From: Primulina eburnea | Taxonomy: Eukaryota; Streptophyta; Magnoliopsida; Lamiales; Gesneriaceae | Direction of reading: 5' to 3' | DNA: 64,000 nt | Assembly (NCBI RefSeq): GCF_022965805.1 | Contig: NC_133110.1 | Span: 34,224,317-34,288,316, forward strand | Shown here: in pieces, positions 21,152 through 32,724 of the stretch | Layout of the letters: every line of letters starts with the position of its first letter | Numbering within the stretch: the first letter of the stretch is position 1 | Position numbers and translations under genes: made by a program | Notes under the pieces: generated by a model | Told to the model about the DNA's origin: nothing | Seen by the model: the letters and a program-made list of their open reading frames with translations, nothing else | Database searches by the model: none

Positions 21152-24100
21152 TCTTATCCAAGACGGAGCACGAAAATGGTAAAGTTTCTAGTAGTGAAAG
21201 CTCCCTCGGCATACAACGTAATACTAGGCCGTCCAAGCCTAAACTTGTTTCGCGCCGTCGCGTCCACTTATCACATGAAATTGAAGTTCCCGACTTCTGA
21301 CGGAACAGGAGAAGCAGTTGGAGATAGCAGGCTTGCTAGGGAATGTCATGCTTCTATTTTGCAAGACGCGGTGGAAACTCGGAGGAGGCAAGGACCCGGG
21401 ATAGATTCCATAAAAGGGAAGAAGCAGAAGCTTGAGCAAGATTCAAGTGACAATGGAATACACCTGGTAGAGGGGAAGTCAGAGGACAGAGAAAGAATGA
21501 CCGCAACGGAGGCTCTCAAGCGCATTGAAATAGTACCAGGTGACCCGAAAAAAACCCTCAAGATCGGATCCGATCTGTCAGAAAAGGTGGAGAGCGCTTT
21601 AGTAGCTTTTTTGCAACGCAACACCGATGCATTCGCCTGGGGTGACGGGCCATTACCTGGGATACCCCCTGAGTACGCGCTCCATCATCTTAATGTGAAT
21701 CCACAGATGAAACCAATTAAGCAAAAAAAGAGGTCTTTTGGCCCGGAGAAAAACAAACATATAGCCGAAGAAGTTGAAAAACTCATAAGAGCCAACTACG
21801 TCAGACCTGTGTCATACCCGGAGTGGTTGGCAAATGTTGTTCTAGTCCCAAAAAATGGTGGAAAATGGCGTCTTTGCATAGATTTCACTGATTTAAACAA
21901 GGCATGCCCCAAAGATCTTTTCCCATTACCTCGAATCGATTTATTGGTTGACTCGACTGCAGGATGCGAACTGCTCAGTTTTCTCGATGCCCACCAAGGG
22001 TACAATCAGTTAAGATTGGCACCCGAAGATCAAGAAAAAGCGAGTTTCATCACCGATCGAGGGATCTATTGCTATGAGGTGATGCCCTTTGGACTTAAGA
22101 ACGCTGGAGCAACATATCAGCGATTGGTGAACAAGATGTTCACGAACATGATTGGGAGGAACATGGAAGTATACATAGACGACATGATTGTGAAAAGTGT
22201 TCAGGCAGTCAAGCATGTGGATGACCTCGAAGAATGTTTTGGAGTGTTACGAAAGTATCAAATGAAGCTGAATCCGGAAAAATGTTCTTTCGGTGTGCGG
22301 GGTGGCAAGTTCCTTGGATTCATGGTTTCGCAAAGAGGAATAGAAGCAAACCCCGAGAAGATAAAGGCGATCTTGAGCATGAGTCCGCCACGAAGTGTGA
22401 AAGGGGTACAAGAATTAATGGGGAGACTGACTGCGTTGAATCGTTTCATTTCTAGAGCTGCAGACAAAGGTTTGCCCTTTTTCAGAATTCTAAGACAGGG
22501 AAAGGGGTTCAAGTGGTCGGAGGAATGTCAGCAGGCATTCGAAGAGCTGAAGAAGTATTTGACTACACCACCACTCCTAACAAAGCCCCAATCATGGGAC
22601 ACGTTGTTGCTCTATCTGGAAACCTCGTCTGACGCAATCAGTGCTGTGCTCGTGGTGAATGTGGGAAGAGAGCATAGACCCGTATATTACGTCAGTAGGA
22701 CATTGCAAGGGGCAGAGCTCCGATATACCAACATCGAGAAATTAGCGCTAGCCTTAGTAACTGCAACAAGGAAATTACGCCCATACTTACTATGTCACCA
22801 AGTGGTCGTGCTTACCAATCACCCTCTCAAGCAAGTGCTATCTGGTCTAGAGGCATCTGGGCGAATGGTTAAGTGGGCTGTTGAGCTGAGCGAATTTGGA
22901 ATTGAATTCCAACCTCGCCCAGCTATTAAAGCGCAGGTCCTCGCAGATTTTCTCGTTGAAATGACGACTAATGAAGCAGAGTGCTCCATCCCAACTTGGG
23001 TGGTCTATGTTGACGGATCCTCCACCGTGCATGGGAGTGGAGCCGGGGTGGTGCTAGAGAGTCCTCAAGGTGATATATTTCAGTATTCTATCAAATTGCT
23101 GTTTTCTGCATCAAACAATGAGGCCGAGTACGAAGCGCTCATAGCAGGAATTAAGTTGGCCCTATCGGCTGGAGCAAGAAGTTTAGTGGTGCATAGTGAT
23201 TCCCAGTTGGTCGTTAACCAGGTCAATGGAACTTATGAAGCCAAAGAGGAAAAGATGACCGAGTACGTGACTCGGGTCAATGAGTTACTCGCTCTCTTAG
23301 AGAGTTGTGACATAAAACAAGTGCCTAGGGCAAAAAATGAAGTGGCAGACCGTCTAGCTAAATTAGCTAGTTCTTGGACAAACATCGACAGTAGGAAGAT
23401 CACCTTCTTGACGGTCAGTAAGGAGGAAGCAGAAGAGACCACATGCAATATATTGTGCTTAGAAGGACAAGAACCAAGTTGGAAAGACGAAATTATTACC
23501 TACCTAAAGCACAACGATCTTCCCCAAGATCCTGCCGTCGCACGCAAGCTAAGGGTAAGAGCTGCGCGATTCACAATCATAGATGGAGAGCTCTACAAAC
23601 GAGGCTATAGTCAACCATTTCTGAAGTGCCTAACTCTGAGCAAGGCTGATTACGTTCTCCGCGAGATCCACGAAGGGATTTGTGGAAACCACTTAGGAGG
23701 GAAAGCATTGGCCGGGAAAACCTTACGGCAAGGTTACTTTTGGCCGACCATGAAGAAAGACGCATTAGAGTTGGTGAAGCACTGTCGAGCTTGCCAAGAG
23801 CATGCCAATCTCCACCATCAACCCGCGACGTTGCTGCAACCACTGGAAAGTCCCCTGCCTTTTGCCCAGTGGGGAATGGACTTGGTAGGACCTTTTCCCC
23901 CAGCTACGGGACAGAGAAAATTTCTCATAGTTGCCGTAGATTACTTCACAAAGTGGGTTGAAGCAGAGGCGTTGGCGAAAATTTCGGAGAAAGAAGTGAT
24001 AAGCTTCTTGTGGAAAAACATAGTGTGTAGATTCGGGATTCCCCGAGCGCTGATCTCGGATAATGGCACGCAGTTCTCTGGAAGAAAATTAAAGGAGTGG

Positions 24101-24706
24101 TGTGAAGGTCTCTCTATCAGGCAGTTTTTTACATCGGTTGGAAATCCACAAGCCAATGGGCAAACAGAGGTAACTAACCGAACTATATTGCAGCATCTGA
24201 AGACCCGTCTCGGCAAGGCTAAAGGCAATTGGGTGGAAGAATTGCCGAGCGCCTTGTGGGCATACCGAACTACACCTCGCTCGTCGACAGGGGAGTCTCC
24301 TTTCAACTTGGTACACGGTGTCGAAGCTGTAGCCCCCGCCGAGATAGGAGAGACCTTGTTAAGGGTAAAACAATACATGCAACTCGAAAATGATCAGGCC
24401 CTTCGAGCCTCTTTGGATATGATCGATGAACTGCGAGATGAAGCATCAGTCCGAGCAGAGAGATACAGAGCACGCATGGCTAGAGCTTACAATGATCGAG
24501 TAAAGCCAAGAGCCTTCCAGGTAGGCGATCTGGTCATGAGAAAAGTGGATGTCTTGCGCCCCGTCGGCAAACTTGACCCCAAATGGGAAGGCCCTTACAA
24601 AGTAGTTGAGATAGTCAAGATAGGAACTTATCGCCTCCAACACCAAGATGGGATAGTACTACCTCGGCCATGGAATGTAGCAAATTTGAGGAAGTTTTAC
24701 CCATAG
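21152..24706 (+). CDS. Gypsy Pol: RT, dual RNase H, integrase (after an in-frame TGA)
   Basis: In the same frame as Gag-protease; the first Met is at 21176. Residues counted from that Met: end of protease (YNVILGRPSLN, about 14-24), RT with WRLCIDFTDLNKACPKD (about 229) and catalytic YIDDM (about 332), a first RNase H (LLLYLETSSDAISAVL, about 478), a second archaeal-type RNase H (WVVYVDGSSTVHGSGAG, about 608) that is the hallmark of the Tat lineage, an HHCC zinc-binding module (HEGICGNH...CRACQEH, about 830-875), and the integrase D,D,E core (WGMDLVGPF about 901, ISDNGTQF about 962, NGQTEVTNR about 998). It ends with a GPYKVV-type integrase C-terminal domain. Pol itself is undisrupted. Confidence 0.92.
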   Translation, partial: SYPRRSTKMVKFLVVKAPSAYNVILGRPSLNLFRAVASTYHMKLKFPTSDGTGEAVGDSRLARECHASILQDAVETRRRQGPGIDSIKGKKQKLEQDSSDNGIHLVEGKSEDRERMTATEALKRIEIVPGDPKKTLKIGSDLSEKVESALVAFLQRNTDAFAWGDGPLPGIPPEYALHHLNVNPQMKPIKQKKRSFGPEKNKHIAEEVEKLIRANYVRPVSYPEWLANVVLVPKNGGKWRLCIDFTDLNKACPKDLFPLPRIDLLVDSTAGCELLSFLDAHQGYNQLRLAPEDQEKASFITDRGIYCYEVMPFGLKNAGATYQRLVNKMFTNMIGRNMEVYIDDMIVKSVQAVKHVDDLEECFGVLRKYQMKLNPEKCSFGVRGGKFLGFMVSQRGIEANPEKIKAILSMSPPRSVKGVQELMGRLTALNRFISRAADKGLPFFRILRQGKGFKWSEECQQAFEELKKYLTTPPLLTKPQSWDTLLLYLETSSDAISAVLVVNVGREHRPVYYVSRTLQGAELRYTNIEKLALALVTATRKLRPYLLCHQVVVLTNHPLKQVLSGLEASGRMVKWAVELSEFGIEFQPRPAIKAQVLADFLVEMTTNEAECSIPTWVVYVDGSSTVHGSGAGVVLESPQGDIFQYSIKLLFSASNNEAEYEALIAGIKLALSAGARSLVVHSDSQLVVNQVNGTYEAKEEKMTEYVTRVNELLALLESCDIKQVPRAKNEVADRLAKLASSWTNIDSRKITFLTVSKEEAEETTCNILCLEGQEPSWKDEIITYLKHNDLPQDPAVARKLRVRAARFTIIDGELYKRGYSQPFLKCLTLSKADYVLREIHEGICGNHLGGKALAGKTLRQGYFWPTMKKDALELVKHCRACQEHANLHHQPATLLQPLESPLPFAQWGMDLVGPFPPATGQRKFLIVAVDYFTKWVEAEALAKISEKEVISFLWKNIVCRFGIPRALISDNGTQFSGRKLKEWCEGLSIRQFFTSVGNPQANGQTEVTNRTILQHLKTRLGKAKGNWVEELPSALWAYRTTPRSSTGESPFNLVHGVEAVAPAEIGETLLRVKQYMQLENDQALRASLDMIDELRDEASVRAERYRARMARAYNDRVKPRAFQVGDLVMRKVDVLRPVGKLDPKWEGPYKVVEIVKIGTYRLQHQDGIVLPRPWNVANLRKFYP

Positions 24707-25275
24707 ATGGACGCAGCTGAATAAAAGAATAAAATTTACATCTTGTTGTTTAAGTTTTGCATTTTTCTCCATGTAATTCCACCGTTGCGAGTTTCAATAA
24801 AGCTGTCGATTTTCTCTCCGTTATTAGCAATTAATAGTTGTGTGTAATACTCCAAGCGCTAATGCTCAAATCGTCACTTATATACCCATGTAGTCGTCAA
24901 AGGTTTCCCGAACAAAAAAAAAAAAAGGGGTCTGGCCAACCTCGCGGGATCGCCGGCATGACGACACTATAAGAGGTCAACGACGACATAAGTCCCGGGA
25001 TACCTTACCACCCTTAATGGGGGTTTAGGACTTCCCTTTGAGACAAAATATTGGGAGATTGATCTCCTCCCAAGTATAAAACTAAGCATTGCGTTAGCAT
25101 AACATACGAAGCTCCCGCGTAAAACAAATCCAGCAGATATATAGAATAAAGAGCGTTAATTCCCAAACAACTATCCAGTACATATTGAAGTACCAAAAAT
25201 AAAAGCGAATAGAGTAACTACAATAGTAACGAATGAAAATCAAAGATAAAGAATGACGATAAGTGCGGCGTAATA
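24707..25275. other. Untranslated region of gypsy element
   Basis: Between pol and the antisense gene. No coding sequence seen; contains an A-run (about 24916-24926) and GC-rich patches. It probably holds the 3' UTRs of two convergent transcripts. Confidence 0.5.
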
Positions 25276-27403
25276 CTATGTTTCTTCTTCTGCAGCCTGA
25301 AGATCCAATGCCTCGATCATCTCGGCATCCCCCAATGGGATATCGTCAATGGAGATTCTGCTTATCTCCAAGACGCTAGGCTCAATCATCATCACTACCT
25401 CTTCTGGCACATGTCCAGTCTTCCTCAACTGATCTCGACAGTCCAACACCACGTCATCATGAATTGTCATGGCCTGATCAAGAACGTCATCGCGAAAGGC
25501 ATCAGACGCTTTGAAAGTCCGAACACTTTTTTCCTCAACATTTTTCAGAAAAGTTTTGCCTGCCTCAGACTCAAGAAACTGGCCACCAGTCTTCAACTCT
25601 GCAGAATGTTTCTCTTCAAGGATTGCAAGATCTTTTACTTTGTCAGCAAGTTTTCTCTGCACTTGAAGAAGTTCCGCACTGATTTTATTCTTCTCCTCGA
25701 TAAGACGGCAATTCTCCTCCTTCACACGAGAAACCTCTTCTCGCCACTTGTCTTGATCGTTCCGCAATTTTTCCTCCCGAACTCGTACAGCACATGCTAA
25801 TGACAAACCCTGCAACAAGTAGAATAAACAATTAGCACGCCGACAAAATCAGCAAGATGCTAGCATAATCAACACACTACCTGACACGAGTTCCACGCAA
25901 GAGAGTGCGCAAATGAATCTGTAGGCAATGACACCAAGTGGACCATGTCATGGTCCCCCACAATACTCCGTCCCTTCTTCCACCCAATCTTTGGGTCTTC
26001 TAAGTCCCAAAAAGAGTCAGCCTTCTCCTTATGATTGACCCCATCCACGAAGATATGCTTAGCACGCGGAGTCTTGGAAGACGTCCCTTGATCGTCCGCA
26101 CGGACCCTCTTAACATTTTTTGATATCTCTTCAGCATCCTTCTTTTGCGCCACCTCGTGACCTCGTTTTTTATCCTCTTTTCCTCCATTCGAAGGTTGAG
26201 CCTCCAAAACTCTGTTTGACGGAGAAAAGTTATTTTTCTTTGGCGCGTTAGACTCAGGCCCACGATAATGCTCGGAGCGGCTTCGAGGGAACCCTCTTCG
26301 GATGATCTCACGAGATTCTAAAGCCGCACGACTTGTAGGTGCTCGGCTATTCCCCGCAATCGGGGAGCGCCTCCCTACAACGGCCTTGCGAGCCCGGATC
26401 CCTGCCAAGTCGAACTTGTTGCCTGCAAATAGACAATGGGTCAGAGATGTCAGATAACAAAATTTAAAACAACAAATTATAATGCGAACATGGAAAAGCA
26501 AGGCCAAAGAGAAACAGCAAGCAAGGAATAATTAAATAAATAAGTTTATATATATATATAAAAAAATATATATATATGTATATCTATACCAGCGCTATTT
26601 AAACTCCCAATATTAAAAAACTCTTCAAAGAGACCTAAGTCTCGGCATTGAAGTTGCAGCGCATGGTGAGTTTCTGTCATTGCAATTTTCCGAAGTCCCG
26701 AGCTCCAAACCGCAGGTATTCCCCACCCGCAGTCCTTGGCGTAAAAAAATTGGGATTTCCAAAAACTCTTTGGGGAAGGAATTCGGGACAAAAATTTACA
26801 TTTAGGTCGAGGTTGGAAGTAGATAAATGAATCCGGTTTACTCCTGCATCCCGAGAAAAGTGAGTGGAACAATTCTACACTTGGAGGCATTTGAATTCCC
26901 TTTACCTTATGGCAAAAGGCCGTAAAGACTATAAGGGCATTCGGGGATAGTTGACTAAAGCTAATACCGAAACTGTCGACCAAGTTCACTAACAAAGTTT
27001 GTGGAGGAAACACCAAACCGTTAGTAAAATGTTCAAGGAAAATAGTGAAATAACCCGGCGGTGGGTCGTGACAATTATGTTTAGGCCCCGGAACCTTAAG
27101 GTCGCACTCCGATGGTATCCTAAGCACTTCACGCAAACTCTCCAGATCTTGACTAGTCAAAGCATCGCCCAAGTCATCACCCAAAAGTTCACTCGGTTCA
27201 TGGACATCCTCCAATAAGGGACTCTTTAATGGCTGATCTCTTTTGGAAAGTCCACATGAGGCTAAAGATCGAGTCTCAGGATTAATCCCAACGCATGACC
27301 CACCGAGGGGTTGGGAAGTATCCGACTCTGAAAGATAATAGTCAGAATCATCACTCTCACTAGAGCCACTATTGGACATTTGGCTACGCCTACGGTTAGC
27401 CAT
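25276..27403 (-). CDS. Antisense gene of gypsy element (putative gypsy-type transposon protein)
   Basis: Three exons on the minus strand: 26590-27403, 25881-26422, 25276-25809. The introns are GT/AG (the first carries a TA microsatellite) and phases agree, giving 1,890 nt = 629 aa without a stop. The start chosen is the ATG at 27403 (MANRRRSQMSNSG...). An AG acceptor lies upstream near 27440, so a further 5' exon is possible. Exon 1 is acidic/Ser-rich, then has a globular part (VNLVDSFGISFSQLSPNALIVF...) resembling the Pfam family called putative gypsy-type transposon. Exon 2 is basic (KKRGHEVAQKKD). Exon 3 is a strong coiled coil (about 454-540: EEVSRVKEENCRLIEEKNK). Function unknown. Confidence 0.75.
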
Positions 27404-29010
27404 CAACAGAGAGTACTCTTTTCCACGAGGAACGAAACCTGCAGAAGTGTTTTGGTAAAATAATTTATCAAAACTCCGGCACACAACATCCAAGTACTCA
27501 GATCAAAAATATGATTGTATATATATATATAGGTATTTAGATTTTTTATCAATCAGTCGTCACTACAACCATCGCCCAGCAACATATCAGGTTTCGGAAT
27601 TCATCCTTGGATATTTCTAGACCCCGGTAAAAATTGAAGTGGACTCCCATGATTTTGGTGGAGGTTTTCGGGTCCCCGTATTCGCGACGCCGACGATGTT
27701 TTGGTTCTCCCCATCGGTCCCCTAAAGCGATCTTTTGGGTTAAAATGCGACCATTGATCCGGAACCATCAGAAGATATGTGGTCATGACTTTTCTGAGCC
27801 TCCTCTGTTACAGTTGGTGAAGCATTTTTTGGTCCACCACGGAAGCCCGATGTCTTCCCATGTCTCTAGGTGCTTGTCCCATGTATATTGTATCGTGAAA
27901 TCTACATGGCCGTGAGGGTAGAACAAACACAGCACCGGTCTTAACGGCTCGGATCTCGGACGGACCACCTTATATTTTTTTGGATCACCTCCATGGCCGT
28001 ATGGGTAAAGCCATCATTCAATATGGTTCTGCTGCACCAATTCTTGGCTGCCCGCCTCACGGCATACGCCTCACTTCTGTCCACCTTCACGAAATCTCTT
28101 CCGGATCAATCGCCAGTGTATCGCACCACGGCTAAGAATCGAGTTCATACCCGCTTCACCCGTTAATTCTAGATTTGTGTACTGTTCGCCATGCCTTAGC
28201 TACAGCGCTTTGATTACTCGATCTCCCCAGTGAAGAAACGTTATCTAGTACAAGCCAGCGAACATGAGGATCGCCACTCCATGCTCCCTTACCGTTCCCA
28301 GATCGGTGCACGTTTTCGGCTTGGATGCGGACAGAAATCAGAGCAACAAACTGATGGTATAAGGACGATGGAATTACACATCTGGGGCGGGGAGTCTTTT
28401 TTCCTTTCCATCGCCTTTGGTTCTCTTGGAACTCCAGTGGGCATCACCCTCTTTAGGTGGACCGCACGCAGACGAGTATGTTTTATTTTGGTATGAGTAA
28501 TCATTCCAATCGTATTCACACATAAGAATTAACGATGAACAGTAACACTTGTTAGTTTCGTACAACAATAGTAATTAAAAACAGAAAAGTAGGTGCAAGA
28601 GAAATCAATAAACAGCAAAGTAAAGAATAGTGAAGATACTTACTCATGTCAAGTCAGTTGGACTTTTCTCTCTTTTTCAACTCTCCTCTTTATTTTTTCC
28701 TTTCAACTGGAAGCATTCATATAGCTGTCGAGGAGGAGAAAATCTGGTGAAATCTCCTTGACTTGCTCATTTCGGGGGATTTTCGGTTGGGAGCATATTT
28801 TATTTCAGCAGAAGATGCATCCCTTCATTCGGATGAGATTTTCTTCAGAGTAACAACAGTAAAAATTAACAAAGTAATTTAAAATTCTAAAAAATAATAA
28901 AATAAATAAAACAAAACAAAGTGCAAAAGTCTTTCTTAATTCATTTTCGTGAATAACTTTTACTCTCGATCATTTCACTTAGTTAGAAGTGTCCGAGAGT
29001 GGGGGGCTTA
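27404..29010. other. 3' non-coding part of gypsy element
   Basis: About 1.6 kb between the antisense gene and the 3' LTR. Open frames are short and unrecognised. It may hold the promoter and upstream exon of the antisense gene. The polypurine tract GAGAGTGGGGGGC lies at about 28995-29007. Confidence 0.5.
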
Positions 29011-29400
29011 TGATAGGTAATGTTCCTATTTAATTTTTGGTGATAGTCCAATTAGTAATTATATTAGTTGGCCCATTCAATGTTAAAGCCCAAATTGCTT
29101 GTAAAGGCCCAAGCCCACTAGGCACTCTCGAAATTCCTATAAATAGAGGATGTCTCTCATTATTCAAGGTATGCTCTCATTTTTCCTCTAAAGCTCTTAA
29201 ATTCTCTGAGTTTTCTCTGAATTGTTTACTGACTTGAGCGTCGGAGTGCCTACGTCAGGAATCCTCCCGGCGCTTCCTGACGAGTGTTCGTGACGCAGGT
29301 GACACCCAGCAATTAACCGTGTATTGTCTACGTGGATCCGTTTACCAGCCAGGCGAGCTCGTTTACGGGCCAAGTGGGCAAGTTTATTTTAGCTACATCA
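29011..29400 (+). repeat. 3' LTR of gypsy element
   Basis: 390 bp, near-identical to the 5' LTR (three transitions), followed by target duplication ATAAT at 29401-29405. Confidence 0.96.
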
Positions 29401-29439
29401 ATAATAATTATGTTGAATTATGTACATCCCAAAAGATGA

Positions 29440-32400
29440 TCAACAATGCAGATATGATTCCAAAGCTCTCCCGTTTAAGTAGCATCCTCAACCTGCAGCA
29501 AGAGACAATTGTTTCGATTAACATGTGGTTGAAGAAATATTGAACTCGATAGATATTGAAAATGTTAAATTAAATATTTTGAAAATTTGAAATAGCTTGT
29601 AATTTATTGGGTCTTTTGCTGCAGAGTGTCGCTGACGATGTAGCCGTCGCTTTGGCTTCTTCCGCCGATGTTGCCGTCTCTGCCGCCGGACTTAATTCGG
29701 AAAACATAAAGAAATTGGTAAAAATTCTTTTATCTCTTAAGTGAGTTTTAAATTCATGGTAAAAATTCTTTTATTTCCAAGGATACAAGTATATATATTA
29801 GAGGTTTGTTGTTAAATTTTCTTGAAAGCTAAAATGGTATGCTGCTGTGTATTTATTAGGCTGGGTTTGTGTCACGCCCCGAAACTCGGGATTGACACCG
29901 GCGTCACTCATCCATCACAAAATCGAAAAACAACTAGCCTCGTAGCACAGTATAAACCGAAACCAGTTTATTTCATAAATTCGCCAAAAATAATCATTGT
30001 CTTTACAACTGAATAAATTGAATAAATTGCGGAAGCGTTTACAATTAAAATAAACCTACTAAAATTCTTAAATCTTTGCAGCATAATTCTCGATATTTAA
30101 ATAATTTCACCATCCCCAAAATTGATCCGACTCTTCTTGCTCAACTTGTTCCTCTTATTTCTCTTCGGATTTATCTGGGAAGGTTGTAAGGGGTGAGTAT
30201 TTTGGGAATACTCAGCAAGTGGGGGCCGTTCGAGTACACAACAACATGCATATAAAATTCGAAACACATACACACACACACCATGCATACTTTGACTCGT
30301 ACCACATTCATATCCTTGACCTGACACTGAGATTCCTCTACTTTCAATGGTTTACTGACGTCAGTCCCTAATTTTTATTCCTCTAAGGGGGCGAGGTCGA
30401 ATCGGTTATATCCCCACCGTATGAGGGTCATATCATAGTTGGGATTCCCTCCCATTTCAAGTCGAATCCTCACAGTGTCAACATAAAACCCATGCAGAAA
30501 TCGTAACCAGAAGGGGTAGAAGAAGAATTGTACTCGACCGAAATTTCGAAAATACGAAAATAAATGCACCGAAAATACACAGTTTAAAACAAGCCCACTT
30601 ACCTTAAATTTCTTGAAGAAAAACATGAAAACTCCGGTGGCTGGACTGCGGCAGCGCTTCGCTGTGATCGAAAATCCTAAGGAACTAGGGGAGGGAAACT
30701 CGAAAATTTGGAGAAAAAGAGGTGTGATTTTCGAGACACTGAGCCCTCCTATTTATAGGGGTTGGCTGCTATCCTGATCGTGTATCAAATCGACTTTAAA
30801 TTCTGAATCAAATCTTCATCTAAAATCGTGATCAAATCTACATTTATTCTTTATCCTAAACTTAAATTTCGAAATTTCTATGTATATCCCAAGGAAATTT
30901 TCGAAATTATGCCTTGCCCAGTCTGCAAAATTTCGACTTTTGTGTCTAATTCCCAATATTCGGTAGATTTTTGACTTCCTAAAATAATAAAAATTATATT
31001 TCTTAAATCCCACAAATTTGCTTACTTAAATCCAAAATTTAGTGGTATTTTTCCACAAATACTATTTGGATTATTTTTCCTAAAATCCCGGTAGTTGAAC
31101 TTTTAAATATTTCCCAAGACTGCATTTATCGCGTAGACTCTCCCTACTATTTTCGAAAATCCTTAACAAATCTTCCAATATTATTTTCGAAATTTACATG
31201 ATAAAATCCTCAAGATTTTTAGTTCCGAGATTGGATTATCTTCTTGCTTAAATCTTGATCCAGGTGTATCAAATCTTAGATCTGTCTCCGGTAAAATTCA
31301 GCATATCTCAATTTCTGAAAAAAATATACACGATATTATTTAAATTCTTGATAAAAAGTATTGTACCCGGTAGAATTATCCAATCCAAAAATTACAACTA
31401 CTATCACGATAAAATCGAGATCTTGGATTTTACAGTTTGTCCGCGTTGGTGCTGGGTTGACGATGCTGATGCAATTGGAGAGCTTTGGGATTCTTCTTAC
31501 GATAAATTTCATAAAAATACCTCTGTCAATATTTGAATAAAGATTCAATACCTAACAACATTTTTTTAGGAATCAATACCTGACAATGCTATACTTTAGT
31601 TTTAACTCCTTACAAATCCAAATTTACAATTTTGCCCTTTTATTATTTAAACAAATATATTATTTTATCCACAAAATTTGCACGTGTCTTCTCCATCTAA
31701 AATATAATTTTTTAAAAATATTGTATCTCAATTCATAGAATAAGAATAAATATTTATTTTGACATACGTAGTACCTATTTTGGGGGTTTAGATACTTGAT
31801 TTCGCTATTTGAATACTTCAAATATATAAGAAAAATACTATATTTTCGAGCAATCACCACAAATTCAGTCATAGTTGGTCTCTTCATGAAAATTCATTAG
31901 GAAGATTTATTCATGTCATTTTATTTTTTAAAAAAGTACGTTATAAATCATCATTAAATAAGATTAAGTATTTATTTTGACATACAAAGTACCTATTTTG
32001 CAGCTAGTTATTGGCCTCGCGACAGCCATATCAGCATGGAGGAAATGTTGCTAGATGGTGTCGTTGAAAAGACCCGCAAATATGTTAGCGCTGTGTTTAC
32101 CAAAGAGCTCGTGCATGTTTCCAAACTTAAGCTAAGAGCTGAAGAAGCTGAGAAAGACCCCCTATGGACCCTCCTAGTTCGTGAGTCGGAACTCGTGGGC
32201 AAACTTGAATTAGAGAGGAAGGTTTCGGCGACTAACTACATTTTGCGTGGGGAGCCTTTGCCAAAATCCGAAGAAGATTTAATGTTTGATTTGAACATAA
32301 CCATGAAACATTTAGAAGATGGTTTTGATGACAGATATGGTAGCGTGATTGAGGAGTGGGTGGACAATTATGGGCTTAAATTGTTTGGGGTAATATGTTT

Positions 32401-32724
32401 TATTTCAAGTATTATAAGAATAAATCTGGATTTTTTTTTCTTCAAGTGTTAATTATTTTAAATCATGTTGTCATAGGACTTCATGTGGGTAGACGTGATA
32501 TTGAAGATAATAAAATACCACGGCTCTTTTGTTACAATGATGAAGGTCAAGAATTCCAGAGAGGAATTCAAGGCTGAACCGCTTTGGGGGGAGATGGTAG
32601 CCGAGTCGGAGCTTTTGAAAAAATTCGAGTCGGAATTGTATGAGGCGGTGTTACGATATCTTTGATACAAAGCGCAACAGCCAACGTCAAAAAATTATTT
32701 CAAAGAAAAGTTGTGCTTGGTGGT
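29440..32724 (+). pseudogene. Plus-strand copy of the repeated unknown gene (split by solo LTR)
   Basis: Exon-like blocks in order: 29622-29725 (SVADDVAVALASSADVAVSAAGLN...), 31457-31536 (VDDADAIGELWDSSYDKF), 32030-32389 (MEEMLLDGVVEKTRKYV...DPLWTLLVRESELVGKLE...NYGLKLFG) and 32477-32724 (DFMWVDVIL...EPLWGEMVAESELLKKFES). Splice signals fit: GTAATA donor after LFG at 32390, AG acceptor at 32475-32476. Defects: TGA after the AVLRYL block (about 32662), no complete end, and the copy breaks off near 32724 where the sequence continues inverted. The 1.57-kb solo LTR separates the first block from the rest. I do not recognise the protein; it is helical and charged. A loose likeness of the PLWxxxVxESEL spacing to serine acetyltransferase N-terminal helices is too weak to use. 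Confidence 0.6.
29870..31434 (-). mobile_element. Solo LTR, 1,565 bp
   Basis: TG...CA-bounded (plus strand TGTCACGCCCCGAAACTCGG...GATTTTACA) and flanked by a perfect 5-bp duplication GTTTG (29865-29869, 31435-31439). Comparison with the minus-strand gene copies shows it interrupts a formerly continuous stretch (GGCTGGGTT...GGGTTGACGATGC). No PBS, PPT or coding region, so a solo LTR left by recombination. Minus orientation is suggested by CCCCTATAAATAGGAGG (about 30750-30766) on that strand. Confidence 0.82.

Larger units (their letters stand above)
18945..29400 (+). mobile_element. Ty3/gypsy LTR retrotransposon, Tat/Retand-like, complete
   Basis: A 10,456-bp element with 390-bp LTRs (18945-19334, 29011-29400), PBS TTGGCGCCGTCTGTGGGA just inside the 5' LTR, a purine tract GAGAGTGGGGGGC before the 3' LTR, and a perfect 5-bp duplication ATAAT (18940-18944, 29401-29405). 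The two LTRs differ at only three positions, all C/T or G/A transitions, so the insertion is recent. Gag-protease and a pol with RT, two RNase H regions and integrase lie in one frame, separated by a single TGA. A spliced antisense gene lies between pol and the 3' LTR, a feature reported for Tat-lineage elements. Confidence 0.96.

Noticed and set aside
29037..29543. Short frames starting inside the gypsy LTRs
   Set aside because: Identical frames occur in both LTRs; they are LTR sequence and not genes.
32030..32670. Calling the repeated gene a serine acetyltransferase
   Set aside because: Only the spacing of Trp, Glu and Leu in one helix resembles that family; no catalytic left-handed-helix domain is present.
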